64,000 nucleotides of DNA. Origin: Latrodectus hesperus. Its lineage: Eukaryota > Arthropoda > Arachnida > Araneae > Theridiidae. This document shows positions 51,899 to 64,000 of the stretch, piece after piece; positions within the stretch are counted from its first letter, which is position 1, and each line of letters opens with the position of its first letter. The stretch covers positions 33,595,113 to 33,659,112 of the forward strand of contig CM075853.1 in assembly GCA_037975125.1 (NCBI GenBank), read 5' to 3'. The notes beneath the pieces are model-generated. The model had not been told where the DNA came from. It was given only the letters and a program-made list of their open reading frames with translations, and ran no database searches. Position numbers and translations under genes: made by a program.

Positions 51899-52215
51899 TT
51901 TTATTTTATTTCATGCGTGTTGTTTCTCAGTTTTATGTGGATTTAAAAAAATCAAAAATTAAATTTAAGAAAATATGGTTTTTAATTTTTTAATAAAAAA
52001 TATCCTAAATATTTATTTACTTGAATATTATTACGATTATTTATTGTTAAATTTGTTTTATTATTATTATTATTAGAATTTTTAAAACACTAAAATGCAA
52101 TAAAATCCCATAAACTTTTTTGGTAAACCAAATAATTCTCTAGAAATCAAAAGAATTGTACTAAATATATACTGATATCATATTCATATTATTTTAAAAT
52201 TTACATTTTTATTTA

Positions 52216-52790
52216 CAGATATCATGTTCTTGTGCTGTATCTGGTTGCAGATCTAATTATAAAAAGGCTTTATTTACTATTGTAGTCTGCTTCTCTAAGG
52301 GTACTAAGGCGAGAAAGAAATAAGAATGACATATTCACTAAGTTTTATGGAAACTAGTTAATCAGTTATGTGCATTAAACATAATGAAGGTCCGTTTATT
52401 GAACGGAACAATGTAGCTGCTAGACCAAACAGTGCTTTCTATTCCCAGGAAAAATAACTCATTATAAATGTTAGTGCTAATACAACTGTATTAACTAAAC
52501 AACCGTTTAACAGGCTTTTGAAAGTTCCTGCTCTCCAGAAAAAAAATCTAAAACTTAGGAATACAAAGATGATGCAAATTCCTATCAGCTGTCTCATCGG
52601 AAACAAATAAAGATTTTAACACCTTTAAATTAAGCTTTGATGACAAATTAATGAAGAATCGTATTGTAAATTTTGCCATAGAAATATTCATTTCGGAAAA
52701 CCAGATGCTAATTTTCAAGTTTTCAACGTTAGAGTTAATATATCACCAGAATGCCTTGTTATTTTTTTGTATCAAAAAAGCTTTGATTCT
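52216..52790 (+). pseudogene. THAP-finger gene remnant, possibly a P-element-like transposase
   Basis: From 52222 the + strand reads SCSCAVSGCRSNYKKALFTI and then a stop at about 52321. This resembles the start of a THAP zinc finger (C-A-V-x-G-C, here C-x4-C at 52231-52248). In a shifted frame at about 52365-52440 comes VMCIKHNEGPFIERNN, with the second metal pair C-x2-H at 52371-52382 and the usual FIER-type continuation. So the C2CH set is present but split by a frameshift. About 200 bp downstream, FNTFKLSFDDKLMKNRIVNF and following hydrophobic segments (to about 52780) could be later transposase sequence, but that match is weak. THAP fingers bind DNA and occur in P-element transposases and in host proteins. 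CAG at 52216-52218, after a T-rich run, looks like a splice acceptor. Frameshift and stops indicate a dead copy. Confidence 0.5.
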
Positions 52791-52799
52791 ATCTTCAAA

Positions 52800-53435
52800 A
52801 TTAAAATAGCATATAGAAGCACCAAATATAGGCACGTGTTAGTCCATATTAGAATTTTAATTAGATATTTAAATTTATATACTTCTTATAATAACAAGTT
52901 GAAAAATTGAATCAAATTGTTAACTTATTTTATTGAAGAATTGGATAATATTTCACTTAAGCAAAATTGATTATTAAATGTTGTATAAAACTCTGCTTTT
53001 ACCAAGCCTCAACTGGTATTAATTAAACGATATTAAAATAAAAAATATAACATAATTCTCCTTTATTTCGAAATTCATTGATAATAATTATTATAAAACT
53101 CATTCTATAAAAAAGGTAAATGCATATAGTACAAAAAAGAAATGCGGAGAAATAATTTCCAATCTAAGCCAAGACAATTTTAAATTATTTTATAATTGAA
53201 AAATACTTATTTAAAGAAACAATTGAAATAAAAAGGAGTCATAAACATTATTGTTCAGTAAATAGAGCAAAATTAAAAATCTTATAGTGTAATAAAAATG
53301 AAATAAAATTTATATATTACGTATTTGCCATGAACTAAAATTTTATGTTGGGCAATGTTTCAATTGTTCAAATGTCATTTATTACACATGAGTGCTAATT
53401 AGAATAAACTTTTGTTTTAAAATTGATTTCAAAAA
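52800..53435. other. AT-rich spacer
   Basis: No coding sequence, RNA gene or repeat was recognised between the THAP remnant and the tRNA-like repeat. Confidence 0.55.
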
Positions 53436-53439
53436 ACTA

Positions 53440-53670
53440 CTATATCCTCACCCAATGGGTTTTTTGAACCCCCAAACGTTTGAACCGAATGCAAGAGAGC
53501 TAACCATTCTCTTTCACTACAAGGAAAGCTAAATTTGTTTGCTTTTTGATCAATGGTCCATTTTGCCCACCATGACCAACAGTTTAAATTTTATTCAGAA
53601 CCATGTTAATCATCCATGATTGATGTGGGATTTGAACGCAAGAACTATTGAACCAATTCAACTAACAAAT
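53440..53670 (-). repeat. Two tRNA-like domains, probably a degenerate tRNA-derived SINE
   Basis: On the reverse strand, 53668-53621 reads TTAGTTGAATTGGTTCAATA then GCGTTCAAATCCCACAT, resembling a tRNA A box and B box. About 110 bp on, 53510-53450 reads GGTTAGCTCTCTTGCATTCGG, with the B-box-like GGGGGTTCAAAAAACCC that could fold as a 5 bp T-arm. The two segments resemble each other (ATTSGGTTCAA, then TTCAAA..CCCA; S is C or G), as if one unit were repeated. Neither gives a full cloverleaf that I could complete, so these are not called as tRNA genes. Confidence 0.5.
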
Positions 53671-53679
53671 TTAAAAACT

Positions 53680-55860
53680 GTGTTATAATAAAATCTTTAT
53701 TTCATAATTTAATGTTTTCATTTGAATTTTACACAAATTCTCTGGTATGCGCCTTTTAACAGTTATTTTTTATAAATCAAATGTTAACTTCAATCATAAA
53801 GTAATTGTATTACAGATTACGTATCTAAATTAATTCATTTGGTGGAAAGTCATTAAAAAACAATTTAAAATGTATGAATATTTAAGATCAAATATCAAAC
53901 AAGAAAGGGAGAATAAGTCAAAATCTTTAATTATTAAAAAAAACGTGTATTTTTATGATATTCTTTTAAAGAATTAAGATTAATTTTTAAAATTAAATTA
54001 CTCAGAATAAAAATGATAAAAGTATTAAAATAAATGAAAGCAAAAATTGATAATAATATTCAAGAATAATGAATTCAAAGATTTTTATTGATATTTTGAA
54101 AGACACATAAAAGCTCATTTAAAGAAATAATCTTTTCTGCCTGCTATTTATCCTGAAAAGCGGGAGTGTTTAGTACTAATTGCATTCGGTTCGTTTTAAG
54201 AAGACTTAATTAAAATGAAACATAAGATAATTACTATACAAGAGCTAATTGCATTTTTTTATATTTTTCAATTTTACTGAACAAGAAAAAAATTGTAATT
54301 TGAATTACTTATTACTTTGAAAGCTATTTGATGTCAATTTAACATTAAGAAAAATAACTTAATGAATCAATAATTATGCCGTTTGGGGATTACAAGGCAT
54401 TATTTTTTTCTCATTTACACACGCAATTCAAATTTCATACTTGACATTTTAGGTCATATGTATAAGGAAACAAATAATAACAAGTATCAAAATTTAATAA
54501 AATAAAATATGACATAATGCGGCTCTCATTTTTTATATTTCTTTTTTTTAATTTAATTTTTTCTTAATTTAAAACGCTTGAATTGCAAATAATTTTGAAA
54601 AAAAATTTTTTAAATGATTGAATGAAATCTGTTTCTTTATTCTATAAAGAAACAGATTTAAACAGAATAGACAATTCCTCAAAACTATCAATAAAAGATT
54701 AATGTTCATTTTACAAAGCATATGATAAACAAGAGATTTTATATTAAATAGAAGCTGTTTATAAAATGAATTGTTCATTTTTCTATTAAAAAAGTTATGC
54801 TTATTAAATTTGACTCAGAAATGTTGCTGTAATTTTATATAAAGTGTTAATGTTGCAATTGTGAACCAAACGATTTCATACAAATATAAAATTTAGCGTA
54901 AAGATAAATCAAATGCCTTTTCCATTTATATTTTAGTTGAGTTCATTATTTTTAAAAAAAATAATAAATTTAAAATCACAATAAAATCTATAATTGAATA
55001 AGTGGAGAAAATATAAAATACAGAAATTTTTTTATCTTAGGAACAATTCAAGTGATTTAAGAATTCTAATTTATTAATTAAAGTTTAATTAATAAATAAG
55101 AGTTATCACGTTAATATTGATATTACAAAAAAATTATAAAACCTTTTGAAATAATGGTAATTTAAAGGTAAAAGAATGTATATGTGCTAAGTAGAATTTA
55201 GTATGTCTGACATAAGCTTGTGCATAAAGCTCTGAGATACCGTGAAATGATCTCTTTCTTTGAAACATGAGAGCCACGTACAAAGCAAAAAAATTGCAAA
55301 TAAATAATCTATGGATAAAATAGTGTATTAAATAATTTTCAATCCTTCCCAATTTTGTGTCAATCAATGTTGGTTTTCACGAAACTCTAATTTACTAAAC
55401 TGTCGAAAACTTAATTATTTCTCGTGGTCTTGGAAATTAGCAGTTGGTCCTTAACATGGAGTCAATGACAGTTTAATTCTCACAAAAGAACACAAAGAAT
55501 CACACACAAATGTTTTGAAAATACTTTCTTGTGATTTTATTTTCATACATATTTCATTTGAGTTTCATTATTCTCTGATCCTTTTCAATATTTTCACTTG
55601 ATTTTTTTATTTATTATAACATTAAAACATCTAATTCATTCGTGAATTATGAAAAAGACGTAGCTCTATTGGGAATAATATCAATAACTGGTGAAGAGCA
55701 CATATTTGATTGAAATCTAATAAATGTGTCCACTTTTCATAGAAAAATATGTGAAACCAAGATTTTCAAATTATGCCCTAAATAAATAACTCACAAAAAC
55801 TATGGATGACTGAAAATATTCAAGAAAGGGCTGAGTGATTTGGATGAATATTTTAAGAAA
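53680..55860. other. AT-rich DNA with one hairpin
   Basis: No gene is recognised. Reverse frames at 54569-54778 and 55134-55367 show no domain that I know. The hairpin at 54625-54659 lies within the first of these. Confidence 0.5.
54625..54659. repeat. Hairpin, 15 bp perfect arms
   Basis: AAATCTGTTTCTTTA and TAAAGAAACAGATTT flank the loop TTCTA. Confidence 0.95.
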
Positions 55861-55874
55861 TATATTAGGTGCAT

Positions 55875-56160
55875 TAAGCTGTGAATACTCCATCATTCTT
55901 ATGGTCCATCCCTGATTTCCCTAGAACCTCAGCTGTGGCTTTCTTCCGCTTGACTACGGGCCGTGACTGCTTTCCCGCATATTTGTTTAAGTTTGGACTT
56001 CGTGACTCTCACATATGTACTCTGTGCAGACAACATCAAATATTTGATGCTACTCATCTCGACTGGTCCTCTGCACTTGTGTTGTTAAACTGTAGAATAT
56101 TGGAAGGCTATAGATATAATGGCGTCATAGCCAAATTTCTGGGCATTTGTAATAAATAAT
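55875..56160 (+). pseudogene. LINE C-terminal fragment (TGH and zinc knuckle)
   Basis: The frame 55881-56159 reads FPRTSAVAFFRLTTGRDCFP, then AYLFKFGLRDSHICTLC, then ATHLDWSSAL. This matches the P-R-x-x-A-V-A-x-F-R-L-T-T-G-H-D-C tail and C-x-L-C...H-L-x-x-C knuckle seen after RNase H in LINEs. The TGH His is Arg here, and the last knuckle Cys is replaced (HLDW). Upstream sequence encodes nothing recognisable, so this is a 5'-truncated copy, as is common for LINEs. The ATG at 55881 is a chance methionine inside the tail. It ends at the TAA at 56157-56159; no poly-A tail is clear. Confidence 0.7.
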
Positions 56161-56164
56161 TAAA

Positions 56165-59100
56165 AATTGAAGTTATTGATCTCGAAACTGTTCATATTGA
56201 ATTTCTAATTCTTAAAATTCAATCTTACCATTTTCAGCAACTTAGAGCTGAAATATATTTTGGCATTTTCTAAAGAGTGATCAAGAGCTTTGAATTGGAG
56301 CAGCTGTATGAAATTAAAATCATAGGTATTACACATTTATCAATGTATACTTGAAATGATGTTGAAAGAAAAATATCTTGTGAATCTGGACATAAAGACT
56401 TTATTAAAAAGTAACAGAAATCAAAGAAATTAAATAAAAAATGTGCTTGAAAATTTGATTTAAGATGAATTACGCATGCATGATCTCCAACAAGGAAACC
56501 TGTAACTATTCCATTTATATTTCTAGGATTCTTCGAATGGGAATGTAGATTTGATTTATATGGAATATCTTTTATATTGGAAGTATAGTGAACTCGATAA
56601 ATAAGTATAAAAAATTGTCAGACATTAAAAGATTTAATTCAATTAACATCTCTTAAAACCAGCAATTAAATATGTGACGTAACTTTTTCAAGAAAAACAA
56701 CAGTAAAATGTTTCCAATAGTGAACATAAAATTAGCAAAGCAGCTTTTAAACAAAAAATGTATGATTTATTTTTCCCTTTCAAAATTATCAAATAAAATA
56801 AGAGTGATATGCATATTTTGTTAAAAAACGATTACTCTGCAGTTTAAATATTTGAAAATTTCGAATATTTAAAATATCTTAGAAAATTACTAGTTATATT
56901 TATTAAGAATGCTTATTAATTGTCACATTATTTATATATTTTTAAAATCAACTCATGGTAACGTAACCAGAAAGAAAAGGAAACGGAATTTTTTTTATAA
57001 ATTTAAAGCACTTAAATATACATAAATAAAACAATATAAAATTTTGAATAAATAAAACTGAGCAGAAGTATCGCATCACTGAGAAATATGAAGATAAATG
57101 TTTAGAATACATAATGCATCTTTGAACAGTTATTTGTTCTTAGATTCACGGCACGCAACTAATAGGCAGCCGCCTAACAGTTTTTATCTTCTCCTTTAAA
57201 AGCGTGACTTTGAAAACTTCCGCAACTTTATTCGCACTTCATGCATACTAAGAGATAAAATGCAATTTCTTGAGGAAACATAACAGTTTCTGAGCTTCTT
57301 GCATGGGAAGAATCTATGATTTTTGAGTTATTAACGATAAATTTTAAAATTTTATACTATATAATTTTCTATAAAATGTTTCATCCGAAAGTATACTCTA
57401 ATAACAATTTTTGAAACTTCATTCTTCACTAAAATACTGTAACAAATGGGAAATATGGAGGCCATATAAAGACTGATTAAATAGTTTTACGACTGTTTAT
57501 TAATATCTTTGTATATACATTATTTTTGTAATAAATTAAAAACTTCTAGAATTCTTAATTTTATTGTAAGTTTAGCATTTTCAATATTTTTTATTTTTTA
57601 TGAAATAAAATTAAGTAAAAGTGAATTCGAATAAAGAAAATTCATACGTTAAACTTTTATTTTAGGTACATTTGATACTTAATATCGTATCACACATATC
57701 AAATTTTAATTTCAGTTATATCTAAGATTAAAAGCTATGTGATTATTATATTAATTTTAAATATCTATTCCAATTTTTGCAAAAAAATCTCAGAATTAGA
57801 GTTCCTTATTCCTTAAACAAACACAAGTCTGTTTTTTATCAAATGTAATTTTTATACACAAAAGAGGTGCTTTTTTAATTCATGAATTTGTGTCAATAAA
57901 GAATGAAATCTTAAAAAATGTCTTAAAAATAATAATATAATTTACGAAATTTATTTTATAATGTTCTAGATTAAATCTCAAAAAGAAATTAATGTCAGCT
58001 TCCATTCAATTTCCATATTTTTGTTTTGGTCACAAATTTATTATAGAGATATATCAGTTGTCCTTTCAGTTTCATGTTTATCAATGTAAATTTCAAATAC
58101 ACGCAGGTCAGAAATAATAGAAAACAATCAAGGGTTAGATTTAAAAATATGGAATTATCAGATGTTTATATGCAACTTTTAGGGACTAATCGATAGCAAT
58201 ACAAAGTATAACAAATTTTAGGTGTAAGAAATTCGATTCAGGTACAATTTTAAGCTACAGTTTTAATGAAATCAAAGTGAAAGGAGTTCTGAATGAATGT
58301 GTCAAACTTTTACAAAAAAGTTAATTAGAAAAATGATGGGCTATCTCTTCGTATTGTATTAAAATGACAAACATAATTCCTTAAAGTTTTCTATCCTCTT
58401 CAGGATGATGAATGCACGGAAAGACTATTGTATATTGTTATCAAGATTTTTTTATTTGTAATGCAAAAAATATAAATCAACGATAACTTTTGTAATTTGA
58501 AAATTGTACAAAATGAATTTAACTTTAATTCAATCACCATAAGTGTAATTATTCACATGAATTCTATATGAAAAATAGCTTTTCATTGGCTTTTTCATGA
58601 TTAAGAAGAGCTATAACTATGTCAGAATCCATTAATGAACTTTAAATTATTTTAAGATCATTAATACTTTATTAGATGTACAAATTTGTGAAAGTTAAAG
58701 AATGTGCAATTTGTTTTTTGATGCACAACGTTGTCAAGAAAATTAAGTATGGATCATTGAACCTTATTTCTTGAACATTGAGGTGAAGAGACAACTTGCC
58801 ATGAACAAAGTAATATATGCCGTTTTTCCACAAGTACATAACTGTCTAGATCCATATTGATGAAACAACAGAAGATACTCATAATTAGCCAGTGCATTTC
58901 GAAATGACTTTCAGAAATTATTAAAAAAGTGAATTAAAAGAAAATATTATGGAGTGTCGTATTAATGTAATATTATGAGTTTTCAACAGTATGAGTTACT
59001 GTTTATAATTTCCTTAAATAATTTGATTTAAAATTAATTTTAAACATATTATTTATAAAAGTAAAAATATTTTTCACTATAAAATTATATCTCAAGCTAA

Positions 59101-60639
59101 AATTAACTGCAACATAAAATTCTTTCTTTTAAAATTAATCTGTAAATCTATGGATTTTCATATGTTGAATGCTATTCAAGGACATATTTTCTGTCAACGT
59201 CTTAGGCATCAAAATCTGAAATTTTCATAGAAATACTCATGATAATAACATGGATACCTGTTAAGCATTCATTGCTGATTGAAGTCTAATTAAAAAATTA
59301 TCAAAATTAAGTAGAATGGTAAAAAGTATTTTTCTATAAGAAATTTATAATATTTTTTATAAATATAAACTAAATGACAGTAATTTTTATTAAGTATAAC
59401 TTATTTTTACCGATAAAGTTTGGGAAATTTTTATCATAAACAAAAAAGTATAATTTTGAAATAATTATTTTAAATTAATATAAACATTTAGGTTATACAG
59501 TTTTGAATAACAAGTAATGAAAATTTCTGCACTAGCGAAAATGAATTATGTGGAACCTTAAATTAAAGAGAGAAATAATTTATCTTCCATCAGAAATTTA
59601 ATTATCTTTTAAGGTTTCTGGTTTCCTTCAAGTTATCTTATGCATCTAAAAGTTTAGTGTAACAACATTTCTATTTGGTAATGTCTCAATGTTTCATTTC
59701 TCAACATATCATTTGCAACTTCAGTAATGCAGACATCCCTCTTGAGCTTAAAACATTACTGCTTTGACTGCGAGAATTCACATTCTTCAATTAGAGTGAA
59801 AAGTAATTACACAATACTCGTGTTTACATAGACTAATCAAATTAAGGTTCACTTTAAAAGCAAATTCTTTAATCAAATATGAGTAACATTTTTTATCTTT
59901 TTTTCTAAAGTTTATGTAACCTTCCTCCTGTTCTGGCTTTAGTTCAATTCGGTATTAATTGATAAAAATACATTAAATTAAAAATAAATTAATAGTAACA
60001 GCTGAATAGTTTGACAAAAATATAAATAAGATTTTAATATTTTAAGCAATGTCTCGATATTGGAATTGTGATTGTTTGTCTTAAAAGTCAATGGTAAATA
60101 TGCTTTGTGAAACGACACATAAATTATGTTTTTAATTTATTTGACAAAAATAACTGATATTAAAATTACATGATAAAACAAAAAATATATTAAATTCATG
60201 GTGTAAATTTGCTAAATTGAATCGTGATCTGTAAAGTGAACGAACAGAGACCTTAGAATGTATTTTTAAAATATGAAATATTATAATGCATATATTGATT
60301 TATTGAAGTGAATCATAGTAAATTTAAAAATAATGCAAATTTTCATGGGAAAAAATAATTAATAGCAAGTTAACTATTAATGCAATCTTACTCATATTTA
60401 TTTTCAAATTAATTTAATAGATTATATTTGGCATTTTTAATAAATAATTTTAAAATAATGGAGCATTATTTTTTTACATGCACTCACAAATATATCTTGT
60501 ACATATATCCGAGAAACATGTTTTTTTATTATTCATTTCATTATTATTATTCCAATTTATCAATACTCAGTCAACCAAATCAGTCTCAATTAAGTACAAA
60601 ATCCTCTTTTCAGGAATTTAAGTTTACGATGTAAATATG
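56165..60639. other. AT-rich DNA, nothing recognised
   Basis: The only compositional oddity is at about 57130-57250 (GGCACGCAACTAATAGGCAG and nearby), where no frame reads as a product. The + frame 60428-60634 is low complexity. Confidence 0.5.
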
Positions 60640-60663
60640 TTTTTTTTTTTTTTTTTTTTTTTT
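60640..60663. repeat. Poly-T run, 24 bases (poly-A on the reverse strand)
   Basis: An uninterrupted T run. Read on the reverse strand it would be a poly-A tail after the 60664-60900 segment. The two overlapping reverse frames that end in lysine runs (60610-60849, 60624-60902) come from it. Confidence 0.97.
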
Positions 60664-60779
60664 ACAAAAATATGTTCTAACACTTTTACACTTTCTGAAG
60701 CATGGAAGGAAAATAATGCATAGGGGTAAAGAATCAGCAGCAGAAAGATTATGGCATATCTCGAGTGTCCAGGCGTTCT

Positions 60780-60975
60780 GGACAAAACGTTCGGTTGACC
60801 GTGTAAGTTGAGAATTATGAAATCGGACATTTCTGTTTCCGACAGCCATAGAGCATAAAAATGATATTTCAGTGTCAGGAAAGAAATTCGGTATTTATTC
60901 ATATTCTAGAAATATTCCTTTGTGGAGGACACACTACAAACCATATAACGTTAGATTGTAGAAATTATAATTTCT
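60780..60975 (+). pseudogene. Probable LINE C-terminal fragment (second zinc-knuckle tail)
   Basis: One + frame reads YEIGHFCFRQP near 60818-60850, then, after a stop, LCGGHTTNHITLDCRNY at about 60916-60966. This resembles the R-x-G-H and C-G-x...T-x-x-H-I-x-x-x-C ending of another LINE type. Only one of the two leading knuckle Cys is visible. The adjacent poly-T run lies on the wrong side for this orientation, so the tail and the T run may belong to different insertions. Confidence 0.42.
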
Positions 60976-61479
60976 GCTTTTCTTAGAAAGCCATAATGAA
61001 AAAAATGAAAATAATTGATGAATTCCTAATGAATTAAAATAAATGAATTCATATTAAAAAAGCACAATTATTCTACGATACATTTTAATGAGTGTTATAA
61101 TTATTAAAAAATATTATACTTTTATATACAACACCATATAATATACTTGTTTTAATAGATTCTCAAATTGTAAAAGGTGAGTAATCTTCAACATCTTTAA
61201 GGTAATTCAATATAAAGATATATTTTGCGATATCACCATTTAATAAAGGAAAACTAACAGCTTAATTCCTAATATTTAATCATTAAAATTATTATGATAA
61301 TATTAGTAAAAAAATAATTGATTTTTAATAATCATGTCGAATACGCTAATAAATAAAATTTATCTACAAATATATTTTACTTTATCTTTAAGGTTATTTG
61401 TATTATTTCACTTTTAAGTTGTGTTCATTAATTATTGGCAAAACAAGAAAAAAATAAACAATTATATATACATACATAC

Positions 61480-61589
<110 letters not shown>

Positions 61590-62607
61590 CGTGTGTGTTT
61601 ACATATATCCATTTTTTCTGTTCCTTTGCTACCCAGTATGCAAATAATAAAATAAAAGAAAGCTAACAAAATTGGAATATTCTGATCTGAAACTAATAAA
61701 AATTTTAAAGAAAATAAGGAACTAGTTTAAGGGGAACACACGCAATGCAAACTTGTCTGAAATTATAATGGTCACGCTACATAACTTCTTCTCAAGAAAC
61801 ATGAGGATGAACGAAACAAAAATTCACAACAATTTCTTATTTTATTTCCTTCCGTCTTTTCTTTTCTGGGTGGGTTTTGGAGATGCTGACTATTGTTTTT
61901 ATTCCGATTTGGTCTGTGGAACTTCTGTTACAAACAAGAAAAAGAGCAATGTAGTTAACTTTTTATCAACTTAACTGGATTTTCTCTTGGAATTTGAACG
62001 AAAATCCGCTTGATTAAATTCTAAATTGTGCAATTGAAGAGCTTCTGAAGAACAATGAGTCTACATTGATCTTTAGATAAAGTTAATAGAGAGGATTAGA
62101 TATAAGTAATAAGATTCTAAGTTGGAATTCCCTCAATTACAATGGTTTTTTTCAATATTTTGTTTTCTGTAATTTTATATTTCTTTTTTAAAAATAATGT
62201 TTTCTGTTTATTCGTATTTAAACACACATGAGTTATTTAACTACGGTTTCCTCGTATATTCACTATTTACGGTATATATGTATGCAAATAAGTTCTTTAT
62301 GTATGAATTCGCCATTTATTAATTTCGTATCTCTAAAATTTCTTTTTATACACTTTACAGTACTATCAAGTTGAATATCATGAAGCATCAGGATCTTAAC
62401 GATAATCTGAACTGCAATTTTCTAGCTGATAATTCGCAACGTTTAATTTTTGATATGTTAATTTTGTTTACTTACCAAAAGAAGAGAAGACTCATTGCAT
62501 AGGGAGAAATAATTTTGCATTTATCTATTTTAAGTGTATAATTCTTACTGAAAATTTCGCATTTATATTTAAACTTAATTATGTAAATATTACTTATGAT
62601 GGAATTA

Positions 62608-62612
<5 letters not shown>

Positions 62613-62692
<80 letters not shown>
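62613..62692. repeat. (TA)n microsatellite, ~80 bp
   Basis: An alternating TA tract running into GTATGTATATATACATATG. Confidence 0.98.
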
Positions 62693-62700
<8 letters not shown>

Positions 62701-63433
62701 ATATACATATGACACACTCATCAAAATCATTAACACAAATGTCCAAAACAAAAGAAGAAGGCATTAAGATCTGAAATATGAGTAAACATCGTGGTGAATG
62801 AAATACATCTGCTTATTCATAGCTGATAAAGAAGCTATTAATACTTGGAAAGAAAAAAGAGAAGTATAAACGTTTAGGCGTTACTGTCACACCCATTTGA
62901 CTATATTTCCTCTTCAGTGAAATGAAAATATTAACTGGTAGAGAATATGGATCATAATTTGCTTGTCAATTTTTTCTTCACCACTAATATCTAATTATTT
63001 TAAATTTAGCAAAAGCAGTTTTCTGCAAAGAATGTTTCAAAATCATCTGTGGATGAAAAAAATTAAAAATTAATTTTACAATAATAAAATCAAAATTATC
63101 TTTAAAAATAATTTTGATATTCCTTCTATTACCGATAAGAAAACATCAAATCTTACTTTCCAGTTACTTATATTTTATTAATACCTTCAATTCAAAAACA
63201 ATTTTTTTCTTCAAAATTCTCAAAATTTATTTAAGCAGGATGAATGTTTAAAGATAAGAAACACACGTATAATAATAGGAGAACATTTCTGAAATAAATA
63301 TTTTTTGATACCTAACTGTAATAAAGAACGAAATGATAGTTATATATTAAAGTTATATAAAAATGTACTTAATGACACATATGCACAGACAGTCAAAAAT
63401 TTCCTTTCAATCGCATATTTTAGATAATTTATG

Positions 63434-63797
<364 letters not shown>

Positions 63798-64000
63798 TCA
63801 ACATTTCTCTTCCATAAAACAATATTTCTTTATTGAACATACTTTGAAAACTACGCGCATTTAATGCAGAATTATTTTATTTTACCAAATATTTGATTAG
63901 ACTTTAACTTCGTTCTAATTATTATCTCTTTTATTTAACCTTTTCTATTTTTAAAACGGGTTAAAAATCCATGCAACCTTACATATATTACCATACTCTT

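Overview
This is a very AT-rich, gene-poor stretch of an animal nuclear genome. It is probably arthropod and most likely a spider or other arachnid. That is an inference from the kinds of transposon present (a long-TIR mariner-like element with a DUF4817-type helix-turn-helix, BED-finger hAT elements of the ZBED5/SCAND3-like type, RNase H-bearing LINE tails) and from the many long (TA)n microsatellites. No intact host protein gene, rRNA gene or convincing functional tRNA gene was found. Most long open frames are either reading frames through (TA)n arrays or chance frames in AT-rich DNA. All the recognisable coding sequence is broken transposable-element sequence.

Layout. 1-5480: unannotated AT-rich DNA. 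5483-7106: a complete but dead mariner-superfamily element with ~158 bp terminal inverted repeats (TIRs) and a TA target duplication. 7869-10510: a nearly full-length dead hAT element with an imperfect 8 bp target duplication. 16650-19990: an older, reverse-strand relative of that hAT in which a ~1.2 kb internal segment occurs twice head to tail. 23600-24700: a decayed mariner transposase. 26950-28700: reverse-strand LINE pieces (RNase H helix motif, TGH/zinc-knuckle tail) with a TATA-bearing segment and a short tandem repeat. 51652-51898: a 247 bp MITE with ~52 bp TIRs. 52216-52790: a THAP-finger remnant, possibly from a P-element-like transposase. 53440-53670: two tRNA-like (A/B-box) domains. 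55875-56160 and about 60780-60970: two more LINE tails on the + strand. Twelve (TA)n tracts or compound arrays are spread from 13.9 kb to the right end, the largest being ~290 and ~356 bp.

Smaller structure includes a 40 bp perfect palindrome (21845-21884), a ~97 bp near-perfect hairpin (46815-46911), several 14-18 bp-arm hairpins, a 31 bp tandem repeat (22086-22200), a 69 bp duplication (21041-21160) and a ~200 bp dispersed repeat present twice (14010-14190 and 32360-32565).

The genes do not work together as a pathway; the window is a graveyard of mobile elements in intergenic or intronic DNA. I did not find a convincing new biological system. The best leads are the internally duplicated hAT, the MITE, the long hairpin, the THAP remnant and the quasi-palindrome at a transposase frame break.
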